DNA of 64,000 nucleotides from assembly GCA_963971225.1 (NCBI GenBank), contig OZ020267.1:65376577-65440576 (forward strand), written 5' to 3'. A program made the translations under genes and the position numbers. The notes under the pieces were generated by a model that made no database searches, was not told the origin of the DNA, and saw only the letters and a list, made by a program, of their open reading frames with translations. Shown here piece after piece: positions 55,901-64,000 of this stretch; position 1 is the stretch's first letter, and each line of letters begins with the position of its first letter. Source of the DNA: Melieria omissa (taxonomy: Eukaryota; Arthropoda; Insecta; Diptera; Ulidiidae).

Positions 55901-58448
55901 TTGTCTGTATTTGATTTAATGCACGTCATACCTAAGTAATGTGTGTAGGCCTCGTCTAACTGCTTGAGCGTCGATCAGCACGTTGATCCTTTTGCCATGA
56001 AGTGCGTAGAATTCGTCTTAGTATGAAAGCAAGCAAGCAAAAAGTTACCTAGAAATCAATGCACTTTTTGTTAAATTGTTCTCCTTATAAATAATTCATA
56101 ATTATTGCAGTGGCCGCTGAATCAGGCGGGGATTTCTATAAGAGCTATCCGTTTAGTGTGTCGAGTCGGACGGCAACAGCGTCTACCGAGGAGCATGTTA
56201 GTCGTTCAAATTCGCGCCGATTGGTAGGTGAACACATTTTCTACAAACACTTTTTCTTTCTTTCTTCCTTACAAACTTTGTAAGCCACACATTCATTGCA
56301 GTAATTCCATAAGTAAATGAATATTCAAAAATTTTGTTCTATTATAAAAATATTGAAATTAAAAAAAAAAATAAATAGAAAAAATACATAATATAAATAA
56401 AGTTAATAAGTTAATATTTTTGTATTAAAATTTAAATATTTCTTTATGGGAAACTTTCAAGAGTGCCTCGCGACGTGCTGGCCTGTCCTGCTCGAACTGC
56501 ATGACGACGCACACATCGCTGTGGCGACGCAATCCGAACGGTGAGCCGGTGTGCAATGCCTGCGGACTCTACTACAAACTGCACAGTGTGAAACGTCCGC
56601 TGACCATGAAGAAGGACACCATTCAGGTAGGTGACACACTGAAACTAGTAAGAAAATGTAGTCATTAAATGATTAAAGAGAGTCAAGGCGACTGAGAAAT
56701 GTGGTCATTCCAGTCAGCCGAAAAGTATGCTACAAAAATTGGTTCGTACTAATGGCAAAACTAATGAGATAAACAAGGAAACAAAAACAAAGCCTGTTTC
56801 CAAACATACCAATTTTTGTTTGAATGAATAAATAATGAGGATTGGGGAGAGAAGACAATAGATGAATAGTAGAGATTGTTGCTGTTTAATGTAAATTTGA
56901 ATAAATTGTATTTGAATATTCTACAAGCTCCCGAATTTACATTTAAATTGCCAATTAAATTCTAATTGCATCTTTGTTGCAGACGCGCAAACGCAAACCC
57001 AAAGGCAGCAAGGCCGAGAAATCCTCCAAGAGCGGCAGCAGTGCCAACAAGAATGCCATGTCCAATGTTATCAGCGATGCCAATAACGGTAAGTTGCATC
57101 GTTTTTGTGGTCTAATCGTTGTGAGCATGCCCGACTAATGCGTTTTGTTTTTTGTCTTTCTGCTCCTTTCTCTCTCTCTCTCTCTATCATACACTTTGTA
57201 CTCGCCGGTTGTAAAACTCACAACACTCAACAAACATCGTCAACCATCATCAACATTATTTTCATCATCTTCATCATTCATCATTTTCGTCATCATCACC
57301 AACAATCGAACAAACAAATAAACTTACCTAAAACAGAACTAAAAACATTAACAACCATGCAACAATCACAACAACAGCAACAACAACAACAAACGCAGCA
57401 TCAGCAGCAACCAAACAACTCATCATTAACCCACTCAGCTGCTAGCTCGCCTGCGAATAGTAATCCATCGCCAACGCCCAAACCGGCCATTATGGGCCTA
57501 ACCTCATCATCGCCGTTGTCGCATCAACAACATCAACAACAACAACAACAACAGCTTGATGATGTCTCACCGTTGCACCAACAGCAACCGCAACAGCAGC
57601 AGCAATTTTCGCACATGTCACCAATGTCGCACATAAATACGCCAATTATGTTCTCATCTCACTCACCCACGCATAATGGCCATTTAAATAACAACAACAA
57701 CAACAATACATTCGTTAACAACAACAATAACAACAATAAAACTAATAATAACAACATAAACAATCACAACAATTTAAAGTTTATGCAGAAATACCTTCAA
57801 ACTCACCAACAGCAGCAACAGCAGCAGCAGCAACATCAGCATGCACTGTCGCCGTCACAGCAGCAATCGATGGCGCAGCAGCTTATCCATCTGATGCCGC
57901 TCTCCTCCTCGCCAACAACCTCAATGCCGTCGACACCGACGCCAACAACGCCGACAACGCCCACGAACAATCAGTCGCACCATCAGCAGCAGCAGCAACA
58001 ATTCCAACAACACTTACAACAACAGCAACAGCAACTGCAACATGGTCACCAACCGACGCATTTATCTAGTGGCAGCCCCATCTCATACCACCAACATCAT
58101 CAGCAACAGCAACAACAGCAGCAGCAACCGGGCCACCACAGCCCCGCCGCCTCAGTATCGCCCGCCTACTCCAGTTTCGGCGACATGGGGCCCGTCAGCG
58201 AGGACGCCATCAAAATCGAGCAGCTGCAGCAGCAGCACAACCACCAGCAGCATTTGCTGCAGCAACACGTGGCCGCGATGAGCCGCAGTTCCTCGATGGA
58301 GGACGACGACTTGGGGCCGTTCCATCGGCAGCTGGAGCTGCATCATCAGCGCCAGCAGCAGCAGCTGCTGCACGAGCACCAACACATCTTTCAGCTGCAC
58401 GAGTTCGAGCGCAAGTTTGACCGCGAGACGGTGGTGAAGATGGAGTAG
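32262..58448 (+). CDS. srp: serpent: GATA zinc-finger transcription factor (whole coding span)
   Basis: Exons 32262-34954, 50732-51218, 51327-51540, 55333-55505 (4A) or 56111-56223 (4B), 56462-56626, 56983-57088 and 57337-58448. Joined lengths are 4950 nt (4A) and 4890 nt (4B), both divisible by three: 1649 or 1629 residues. N-finger at about 1145-1169 (4A form only), C-finger at about 1199-1223, followed by the basic tail TRKRKPKG. The linker [15 protein letters not shown] is diagnostic of Serpent. The protein is larger than Drosophila Serpent, mainly through Gln, His, Ala, Thr and Ser runs. In Drosophila, Serpent is a nuclear factor for haemocyte, fat-body and endoderm fate, binds WGATAR sites, and exists as one-finger and two-finger forms with different blood-cell roles. 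Confidence 0.95.
39871..39950 (+). mobile_element. 80-bp miniature hairpin element with CCCTTTC/GAAAGGG ends
   Basis: Ends CCCTTTC and GAAAGGG with CTAA on the left and TTAA on the right. The middle holds two perfect palindromes, CATACGTATG (39902-39911) and GTCCAATATATTGGAC (39919-39934). Short CCTAA units (39861-39870) precede it. Possibly a minimal relative of the CCCTTTCGGG family. Confidence 0.5.
39981..40230 (+). mobile_element. TTAA-flanked MITE with CACTAGAAAGAC ends, copy 2
   Basis: TTAACACTAGAAAGACCATT at the left, GGTCTTTCTAGTGTTAA at the right. 250 bp including both TTAA. The terminal 13 bp are a perfect inverted repeat in this copy. Confidence 0.85.
42325..44195 (+). mobile_element. 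Non-autonomous Helitron-like element carrying a tandem array
   Basis: The 5' end is A|TCTATATATATAAAAATC and the 3' end is GGGTCAGCTAG|T, i.e. TC...CTAG inserted between A and T with no target duplication, the Helitron pattern. A short hairpin AACGGACCGTT (44154-44164) and a GC-rich stretch precede the CTAG. A second TCTATATATATA-like start occurs at 44101. No Rep/helicase coding sequence is present. Confidence 0.75.
42466..44090. repeat. Tandem array, six units of 260-271 bp
   Basis: The anchor GCGTGGCACC (or its variant) occurs at 42471, 42742, 43013, 43281, 43548, 43815 and 44075: steps of 271, 271, 268, 267, 267 and 260. The first three units are nearly identical, the last three progressively diverged. 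Each unit contains two GGGGCGTGGCAC boxes, so the unit may itself be an old dimer. Short frames inside are repeats of one another, not genes. Confidence 0.9.
45099..45571 (-). mobile_element. TTAA MITE with CCCTTTCGGG ends, copy a (interrupted)
   Basis: TTAACCCTTTCGGGATTACT at the left, GCCCCGAAAGGGTTAA at the right. About 233 bp once the nested hAT-like insertion is removed. The same family occurs at 48478-48964 and 59337-59543 in the opposite orientation. Confidence 0.8.
45263..45494. mobile_element. hAT-type MITE nested in the TTAA element
   Basis: A perfect 8-bp direct repeat ATATAATT flanks it (45255-45262 and 45495-45502). Ends CAGGGCC... and ...GGCCTG are short imperfect inverted repeats; an 8-bp duplication and CAGGG-type ends are typical of hAT. 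232 bp, no coding capacity. G- and C-runs lie near both ends. Confidence 0.8.
46555..46745. repeat. Minisatellite built on CTGT/TTCG units, 60-bp period
   Basis: 46561-46620 and 46621-46680 are near-identical 60-mers (GACTTTCTATTCGTCTGTCT...). A third, more diverged unit follows. The pyrimidine-rich strand leaves both strands open, giving false frames. Confidence 0.85.
47330..48170 (+). promoter_or_regulatory. GC-rich island in the srp large intron; candidate alternative promoter or enhancer
   Basis: About 0.8 kb with more C/G than the surrounding intron and a plus-strand stretch (47780-48150) resembling a fly 5' leader (GTG-rich, then CAACAAAAACAACAA). No coding frame with a domain. Only transcript data could settle it. 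Confidence 0.25.
48478..48964 (+). mobile_element. TTAA MITE with CCCTTTCGGG ends, copy b (interrupted)
   Basis: TTAACCCTTTCGGGACAGAG at the left, GTCCCGAAAGGGTTAA at the right. About 247 bp after removing the nested pogo-like MITE. The complement of copy a aligns across the insertion, giving a clean empty site for it. Confidence 0.85.
48661..48898 (+). mobile_element. Tc1/mariner-pogo-like MITE, copy 3 (nested)
   Basis: TA, CAGTCGTGTCTGAGTATAGT ... CTATATCCAGACTCAACTG, TA. 238 bp, same orientation as copy 1. Inserted within copy b of the TTAA family. Confidence 0.85.
50732..51540 (+). CDS. srp: srp coding exon 3 (3a 50732-51218, 3b 51327-51540)
   Basis: Starts [20 protein letters not shown] with the AG from the previous exon completing Ser. 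Poly-Ala and Gly/Ser-rich sequence follow, then [12 protein letters not shown] | [20 protein letters not shown]. The bar is a candidate 108-nt intron (CAT|GTGAGT ... GCCGCAG|AACGAC, 51219-51326); removal leaves the aromatic-rich block contiguous. It has no stop and a length divisible by three, so retention would only add 36 residues. The donor at the end is CTGCAA|GTAAGT, leaving one base (A) for exon 4A or 4B. Confidence 0.85.
51541..55332 (+). other. srp: srp intron between exon 3 and exon 4A (3.8 kb)
   Basis: AT-rich, with the Tc1-like element at 53686-54270. The first 700 bp are GC-richer. No further coding exon recognised. Confidence 0.7.
53686..54270 (+). mobile_element. Short Tc1-like element with unusually long inverted repeats
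   Basis: TA|CAGTTTGTCAAGTAAATGTC at the left; the complement of the right end reads AAGTTTGTCAAGTAAATGTT, with TA after it (54271-54272). The inverted repeats continue inward for about 130-170 bp, to GTAATGTCTATTTGATTCGC on the left and its near-complement at about 54135-54155. The centre (53869-54040) encodes [20 protein letters not shown] and [19 protein letters not shown], a Tc1 transposase N-terminal helix-turn-helix region. The catalytic domain is absent, so the copy is internally deleted. Confidence 0.8.
55333..55505 (+). CDS. srp: srp exon 4A: N-terminal GATA finger (two-finger form)
   Basis: Acceptor TTTTGAAG|CATTTTAC, donor AGATTG|GTAAAA. Enters with two bases (after the A of exon 3) and leaves in phase 0. 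Reads [17 protein letters not shown].. then [20 protein letters not shown], a C-x2-C-x17-C-x2-C finger, then [18 protein letters not shown]. In Drosophila the N-finger stabilises binding to some sites and contacts the FOG protein U-shaped. The donor is weaker than that of 4B. Confidence 0.95.
56111..56223 (+). CDS. srp: srp exon 4B: alternative exon without finger (one-finger form)
   Basis: Acceptor ATTATTGCAG|TGGCC, donor CGATTG|GTAGGT. Enters with two bases and leaves in phase 0, exactly as 4A. The A of exon 3 makes ATG, giving [20 protein letters not shown] then [18 protein letters not shown]. It ends in RRL like 4A, so the junction [10 protein letters not shown] is preserved. It has no zinc ligands. 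The Drosophila one-finger SrpC form uses an equivalent alternative exon; 4B is called by phase, position and sequence. Confidence 0.88.
56462..56626 (+). CDS. srp: srp exon 5: C-terminal GATA finger
   Basis: Acceptor CTTTCAAG|AGTGCC, donor ATTCAG|GTAGGT, 55 codons in phase 0. Reads [20 protein letters not shown] then [20 protein letters not shown] then [16 protein letters not shown]-x2-C-x17-C-x2-C. This is the main DNA-binding finger of GATA factors and is present in both isoforms. Confidence 0.97.
56983..57088 (+). CDS. srp: srp exon 6: basic tail of the C-finger
   Basis: Acceptor GTTGCAG|ACGCGC, donor AATAACG|GTAAGT. Encodes [20 protein letters not shown] then [15 protein letters not shown], the basic arm that follows the C-finger and helps DNA contact and nuclear import. 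Leaves one base (G). Confidence 0.92.
57337..58448 (+). CDS. srp: srp exon 7: Gln/His/Asn-rich C-terminal region
   Basis: Acceptor CTAAAACAG|AACTAAAA; the G from exon 6 makes GAA, then [11 protein letters not shown]. 370 residues dominated by poly-Gln, Asn runs ([18 protein letters not shown]) and Pro/Thr/Ser stretches, typical of a fly activation region. The non-repetitive end reads [40 protein letters not shown] and ends [10 protein letters not shown]. The open frame above 57337 is intronic. An alternative acceptor inside the repeat region cannot be excluded. Confidence 0.85.
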
Positions 58449-59180
58449 TAGTAATTTTTTTTGTTTTCCAAGCGATGATGTTGTCAAGCGATGAACCAAA
58501 GAAACTGCAAAAAAGACGCAAACAAAAACTATGCAATTTCTTATTTTGCGTTTGTTACGAATGCATGCAAGTCGAATTTAAGTAATCTCAAAGCTCCAAA
58601 GAATTGAATAAACGTCAGACTTTTGTACACCAAATCGAGTTCTGCTCTACCAACCACAAAGCACAAAACTCCCAAATATTGTTGTAATGATTAAGTGAAC
58701 AAATGTGGCAAATTCTAACGAAAATGAATAGAAATTTGTTGTAAATAGATAACAATTTCAGTTGTTGTTGTAGTGAAGTTATAGTAAAACAAAAAACACG
58801 ACACAATTTAATGAATTGATGATTTATAATTTTTTTTTATGGTGAACAATCAAAAAAATCCATTTCGATGCTTAGTTCTAATTTAAGTTTCTTTATGTAA
58901 TTTCGATATTTTTTTTATGTTAGACGTTAGTGTTTTAACTCTATCTTCCATATGAGATTTAAACAGTTTGTTTAGTGAAAAATTAAGAAAAAAAGTAAAA
59001 AACAAAAATACATCATGAAAATAATATAAAAATGTTTTAGCTCATATTCGCTATTGCTAAGCATACAATTATCTAGTTTAGTTGCTAATTAGGTTAAGTC
59101 TATTTTGCAGAAAAACATCTCAATTACTGTTAATCATATTTAAATATACAATAAACTTTTCGAATTTTGTTTAAACTAAA
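58449..59180 (+). other. srp: srp 3' UTR with two polyadenylation signals
   Basis: AATAAA at 58607-58612 (proximal, about 160 nt after the stop) and 59150-59155 (distal, after an AU-rich stretch). Choice between them would change how much AU-rich UTR is carried. Short, coding-free. Confidence 0.55.
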
Positions 59181-59336
59181 CATGTTCAAAGGGTTTTTTA
59201 ATGCTGGCTAAAGGGGTAAGTGAAGACTTTGAAAGGTCAGAAAAAAGGTGGTTTTGGGAAATTTATTATATTTTCTTATGAAAATATCGCTGCAGATAGA
59301 TTACCTAAAGAACCACAAGTAGAATTCTACGAGAAT

Positions 59337-59543
59337 CGGAACGATTTCGGGACGTAGTTTACTTTTGGAAACCAAAATATTCTTGGTAGAAATATTTCCA
59401 TGCTATGAAATTCGGGGCTAGAATTATGTTGTATACTTTTAAATTCCGAAGTCATCTTTTCGTCCTGGGACAAAATATTTTACGTGGCTCATAAGATGTG
59501 AATAATTGTTTTTAGGGGCATTAAAAAGTCCCGAAAGGGTTAA
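59337..59543 (+). mobile_element. TTAA MITE with CCCTTTCGGG ends, copy c (uninterrupted)
   Basis: The right end AGTCCCGAAAGGGTTAA is intact. The left end is worn to AACGATTTCGGGAC. The interior (ACCAAAATATTCTTGGTAGA, TTGTATACTTTTAAA, TGTGAATAATTGTTTTTAGG) aligns with copies a and b. Confidence 0.7.
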
Positions 59544-60507
59544 AGAGAGAAATTCTTTAATCAATTCAGAATTCGGGTTGAAAAAAATATTTAGACAAGA
59601 TAAAAAAATAAACTAAAAATTAATTAAACAAATAATAAAAAAAAATTAAAAAAAATATTAAAAAAATATAAAAATTAAATATTTAGAGACAACTTTTTTC
59701 AAAAGCTTGTAACTCTTTAAGGTAGACAACAGTTTGCACTAACTTCGTTTTTGTTTTGATGTTTAGGAGAGGTTTTTATTTAAAGCTTCAAGACCTCAGA
59801 ACATCGCCATACTATTTGTTAAAAAATATTGTGTTGGTTTAAAAAACGCTTACAAATAGTGAGAGTTTCCAAAATTGAAGTATTGAGCATACAAATCGAA
59901 TGCGAGATTAGTAAATTCTGGCTGTCTGATCCAATCAGATTCCTTTGATCACTCTAACTAACTAATGAGATTTTTTGAACAAGAGTCGGTGGAGTTGTTC
60001 TCAAAATGACAACAGTATTTTTATGACTACAAATTCAAACAACCACATGAGAAATACGACCAAGAAAACTATGTTAACACTATGTTAGGGTTAGGTTACG
60101 TGGCTGCTTCTGTATGAGACACAATCGTTGAAACGCGTATACAACACTGTTATTTCTCCCTGTAAACGCTTTAAGCCTCAAACGCATAAGTCCCCTCGAG
60201 CCGGAGTTAAATTTGTGTACATATTTTCAAATCAAAGCCCCGATATATTTCTTTGAGACGACAACTAAAACCAGTCTTTTCGATAGATTTTAAAAGAAAT
60301 TTTTGTTTTTTTTGTAAGAAGAAAGAACTATGTTTTTTAAAACCTTACTTGTTTTATTATTTTTCAGCAAGGACGAGTATTTATACTCGACATAAACAGA
60401 GTTAAAATTGTGCCTGTAAAAATTAAGCATTAATGGCAAAAAATAAGCGTCCTAAGTTGTCCTACAAGGTATACCATAGCTAATTTCAGACACTATGGTG
60501 GACGCGG

Positions 60508-61501
60508 AGGCCATGCTAGGGGATCTGACGGATATTTTCTTCACTGGATCCAAGACCGCTAACGGTACTGGAGCTGGATGGCACCTCGAAGGAAGTGTCA
60601 GATGCTACTACTCACTGGGTGGGCTGACTACCGTGTTTTCCGGCGGAAATCTTCGCCATTCTGAAAGTAGCGGAATGGATAATCGGGAGGAAATGGTGCG
60701 GGAAACATATAGGAGTCTGTAGTGACAGTCAAGTTGCACTTGAGGCCCTGGAGAACGCGCGTGTTACCTCTAAGATCGTCCAAGAATGTAAGATGAAGCT
60801 TAAATCAGTCGCGAGACGTAATAAGCTCCAATTTATCTGGGTTCCGGGACACTGCGGTGTTCTAGGTAACAAAACTGCCGATGAACTGGCTAACTGTGGA
60901 TCAGGGTGCAGACCCATGGGACCAGAACCAATAATCGCCACCAGTCTAGCAGGAACCCTGGACTGGATCAAGTTCTATGTCAACAACCTACATAGAGGAC
61001 GTTGCTCTAGCTTGGGAAGCTGTCAGACTGCCAAGTGTTTTGTGAAAAGCCCGAACAGGAAAGCAGGGAATTTCCTCCAGGATCTGAGAAGGAAAGACCT
61101 CCGACGAATGGTCGGGTTAATCACGGGACACAATTCATGGGGGCAACATATGGCCAACATGGGCATCATCGAAGATCCGACTTGCGTGTCTTGCCTGGAG
61201 GGAGATAGTACAGAGCACTTTCTCTGTACATGTCCGGCCTTCTCTAGAACGAAGTTCATTCTCTCGCCCTGTGTGATCTCCTCAGATTCATTAATGAGTC
61301 CGGGAAATATGCACAAGAGAATCCATAACTCCCTCTCCCCTTCCACCCACTTTCTCTTTTTCTTTTCCCATTCCCATTTCCTCTATCAACCTTTTCCCTG
61401 AGCCTTAAGTACAATGGGCTATAGAGCCTGAGTGCTTGGGGTAATGACCTCCCTTAGGTTATTTCCTCGGCTCCCCTTCACATCCATCCATCCATCCATC
61501 C
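60508..61501 (+). mobile_element. 5'-truncated LINE with 14-bp target-site duplication and (CATC)n tail
   Basis: ATGGTGGACGCGGA occurs at 60494-60507 and again at 61502-61515, right after a CATC repeat (about 61477-61501). Between them is the 3' part of an RNase H-bearing LINE: TGSKTANGTGAGWHLEGSV, a frameshifted AEI..AI segment, CSDSQVALEALENARVTSKI, FIWVPGHCGVLGNKTADELA and a C-x2-C-x7-H-x4-C knuckle (CVSCLEGDSTEHFLCTC). The first catalytic Asp (usually F-T-D-G-S) is missing as a codon. It is a dead-on-arrival insertion of an R1/LOA/I-type family. Confidence 0.85.
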
Positions 61502-61515
61502 ATGGTGGACGCGGA

Positions 61516-63660
61516 AGAAAGGCGTGTTAATCTTGTATAAAAAAAATTACAGTTGATTGGTTGTATAGTCATACGAACGCCATTATTTTTTATTTCTATG
61601 ACAAATATACTCGACATAAACAGAAGAAAACAAAAAGAAAAAACAAAGAAAAAATAATTCATACCTGTGAGGGTTAAAATGTATTCTCATGGCATGAATT
61701 TTATTACTTTGGTCAAGATTTACGATATGGTCAACACTTGCATTGCGCTTACGATCAATAACGTAAATACACATATACGTTATTAGCAGAAATGGTGACC
61801 ACGGTTTGTGTATATGCTACATTCACAGGCAGATTCATATGACAATAAAATGTTGAACATCAGAACGTGCAATATTTTTATTGCACAATATTTAAACAAT
61901 GTATAAGTAATAAAAGAAAATAACAAAAAAAATAAAAGACATAAAAAAATAATTAAATTAACAATAAAATAAACAAATGGAAAAATATCCAAAAATAATA
62001 AAAAATAAAAGACATACAAAATAATGAAGTAAAATGGAAAAGAAAAAAATGGAAAAATCATAAAAAATAAATAAAAATAATAATAAATATGAAAAAAAAT
62101 TTATAATATTTGTGTTGAAGATATTTGTAATTAGTTGTATGCAATGTTTTTATTGTATGTGTAGCATTACTCTACTTTGGCACTTGTGGCTGTTAACTTA
62201 AACACTGCAATTACGCAAATGACATTTCACCATATGTACGCGTTGTCGCGAGACGATTTATTGCGCAAATTGCACCAACGTGAATTACAAATTTCGATTT
62301 TTATTACCACTACGTGCTTGTTTGTTTGACATTTCAAACGAAACAGTACCGCAGCACAACATCTACTTATGTCTTCTACACACTCAACACACACACACAC
62401 TAACTCTGTGAGTAGTAGAAGCGAACCATATTGTAGCTATTATTGTGCCTTTAGTCAGCCATATAATTTATAGTGAATTTCCCGCCACAATGCGACGCAC
62501 TCAGCACACGTTGCGCCGTACGTACATTCCTAATATTTACGAAACTAACAAACGATTTCTGCGATAAGATAAGCGTGTAAGGTATTTTTTATTAAGGCAT
62601 TTTTATTAGAACACCACAAAGCGATTGCAGTGGTGGGGCGGCAAGTACGCACTGCACGACTATGTACTGTCATATATAATACTATATATATATGTACATA
62701 TCTATATAACATTTATTTGTACATGAATATACGAACTTATGTATGTATACGATCTTATGAATGTATGTAAATAGGGACAAGTGGGAGGTATACAAGAGAA
62801 AAATAGAGATAAGGATTTTTTTTATATTAAAAAGTAATGAAATAAAATGCGAAAATCAAAAATATTATAAAAAGAAAAAATTAAAAAAATTAAAAAAAAT
62901 ATAAAATATTAAAGAAGAAATTCCATAGTTTCTATATTGATTCATAAACATTTTTTTTGCACACACAAATTAAAAACCACCGAAATCTTTGATGTTTTAC
63001 AGAAAGTATTTTTATTCGTCATTAGCTGCTCAGAGTTTAATACGGGCCCTCCCCCTACACAGGAAGTTATACTCAACAATTCATTACGAATATGATTTCT
63101 TCAGATTTCTTGCTGTATGAACCGAAATTTACTTTGACAAAATCAGTTTTTATTATTAAATGTTTGCTGGCTGCATTCTGAGAAACTCTCTGCAATAAAG
63201 ACATAATTATGCAACTAAGAGTGACTAATTGTTTGAAATGCTTGAGGAAAAAAAAAATATATTTGAAACACTTGTTGATTGACGCTGTAACTTTATTTTC
63301 ATTTTAATGTACCAATTTGAATCGTTTAACTAAACACTTTGAAATAAATATTTAAAAATGTTGAAGCACTAAACTCAACATTTAAATTCTTCATGTAAGA
63401 GTTTGAGATTTAAAAAATTTTGTTTTATTTTAACAATTTGAGATTTTAATAAACTAAAATCTCTTTTAATAAGCTAAACTGAGTCAACTAAATTCTTCAC
63501 ATTATAAAAAAAAAGAGTTAAACTGAGTTTATAAGGATTCTTCTATGTTTTCAAAGTTATTATTATTCACGTAAGAACCTTTTAAGAACTGTCTTAGGTT
63601 AGACATTGGCTGACCCAGGCCTCGCATAGACTCCATTCGAGTTTGTAGCATTACCAGATG
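61516..63660. other. AT-rich intergenic DNA, no gene seen
   Basis: Includes an A-rich low-complexity stretch at 61900-62100 with repeated AATAAAAGACAT, a (CA)n at 62389-62400, and TA-rich repeats near 62680-62720. No exon recognised on either strand. Confidence 0.4.
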
Positions 63661-63667
63661 GACGTCC

Positions 63668-64000
63668 TTAACCCTTCTGTCAACACGAAGGTACCTGGGT
63701 ACCTTTTGCATTTTTTAAGTAAAAATATACTTCTTTCGACCAAGGAACGCTATGCTGAAATTTTTAGTATCTTCCTAAAAACCAAATGACTACCTATTAG
63801 ATAAACTTTTTTTTTAGACAACTTTTTCCTTATAACTTTTAGAACCTATTTTTGAACACTACCCCTTTGTTCTATACGAAGGTACCCGGGTGCCTTCATA
63901 CAAAATACAGGAAAACAATACAGTTTCAACGTGAAATTACTCGTTCATATTCGAGTGGCCCAAATTTGAAATTTGTAATCAAAGTTGTATTCAAAAATAA
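63668..64000. repeat. Palindrome-bearing repeat running off the window, possible TTAA MITE
   Basis: TTAACCCTTCTGTCAACACG at 63668 resembles the start of the TTAACCCTTTC elements. Two related palindromes follow: AAGGTACCTGGGTACCTT near 63689 (perfect 8-bp arms, 2-base loop) and GAAGGTACCCGGGTGCCTTC near 63879. The right end is not in the window. Confidence 0.5.

Noticed and set aside
55506..56110. Exon 4A followed by 4B as ordinary consecutive exons
   Set aside because: The phases clash and create TGA at the 4B/exon 5 junction, so they fit alternative use.
57105..57336. Upstream part of the long 57105-58448 frame as coding
   Set aside because: It lies between a consensus donor (57089) and the acceptor at 57336 and starts at TTG; splicing gives the correct phase.
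1..64000. tRNA, rRNA or microRNA genes
   Set aside because: None was recognised by eye. Hairpins seen belong to MITEs or simple repeats, and I could not run a structural scan.

Overview
The window looks like nuclear DNA of a higher dipteran fly. The host genes are insect-type, introns have GT..AG borders, the base composition is AT-rich, and the long non-coding stretches are full of fly-type transposons and MITEs. The recognised GATA factor is clearly the orthologue of Drosophila serpent. The loose spacing and rich MITE content fit a large-genome acalyptrate such as a tephritid, but genus is inference.

Layout. (1) 1-1.85 kb: the last two exons of TRAPPC10 (+) meet, tail to tail, a four-exon diamine acetyltransferase (SSAT-like) gene (-). 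(2) 1.85-32 kb: about 30 kb without a recognisable host coding exon. It holds LINE relics (5.4-5.8, 9.6-9.8, 10.4-10.8, 14.0-17.0, 23.8-25.1 kb), a TIR element with internally repeated terminal motifs that I cannot place in a superfamily (7.6-9.1 kb), a 0.57 kb AAAAT-type satellite (21.1 kb), MITEs (26.7-30.1 kb) and several GC-richer islands (about 4.3-5.2, 11.4-12.9, 19.1-20.0 kb) that could hold promoters, a 5' non-coding exon or enhancers. (3) 32.26-58.45 kb: serpent (srp), a GATA zinc-finger regulator of blood, fat body and endoderm in Drosophila. A 2.7 kb first coding exon is followed by a 15.8 kb intron, then exon 3 (split by a 108-nt in-frame intron), alternative exons 4A and 4B, the C-finger exon, a basic-tail exon and a Gln-rich last exon. 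The joined exons are in frame throughout: 1649 codons with exon 4A (two fingers), 1629 with 4B (one finger). The large intron carries a Helitron-like element with a tandem array and nested MITEs. (4) 58.45-64 kb: srp 3' UTR, a MITE, a 5'-truncated LINE with a clear 14-bp target-site duplication, AT-rich DNA, and a palindromic repeat running off the end.

The most informative biology is the srp splice logic: 4A and 4B share the same entry and exit phase, and both double inclusion and double skipping give premature stops. The best candidate for something undescribed is the 7638-9053 transposon.
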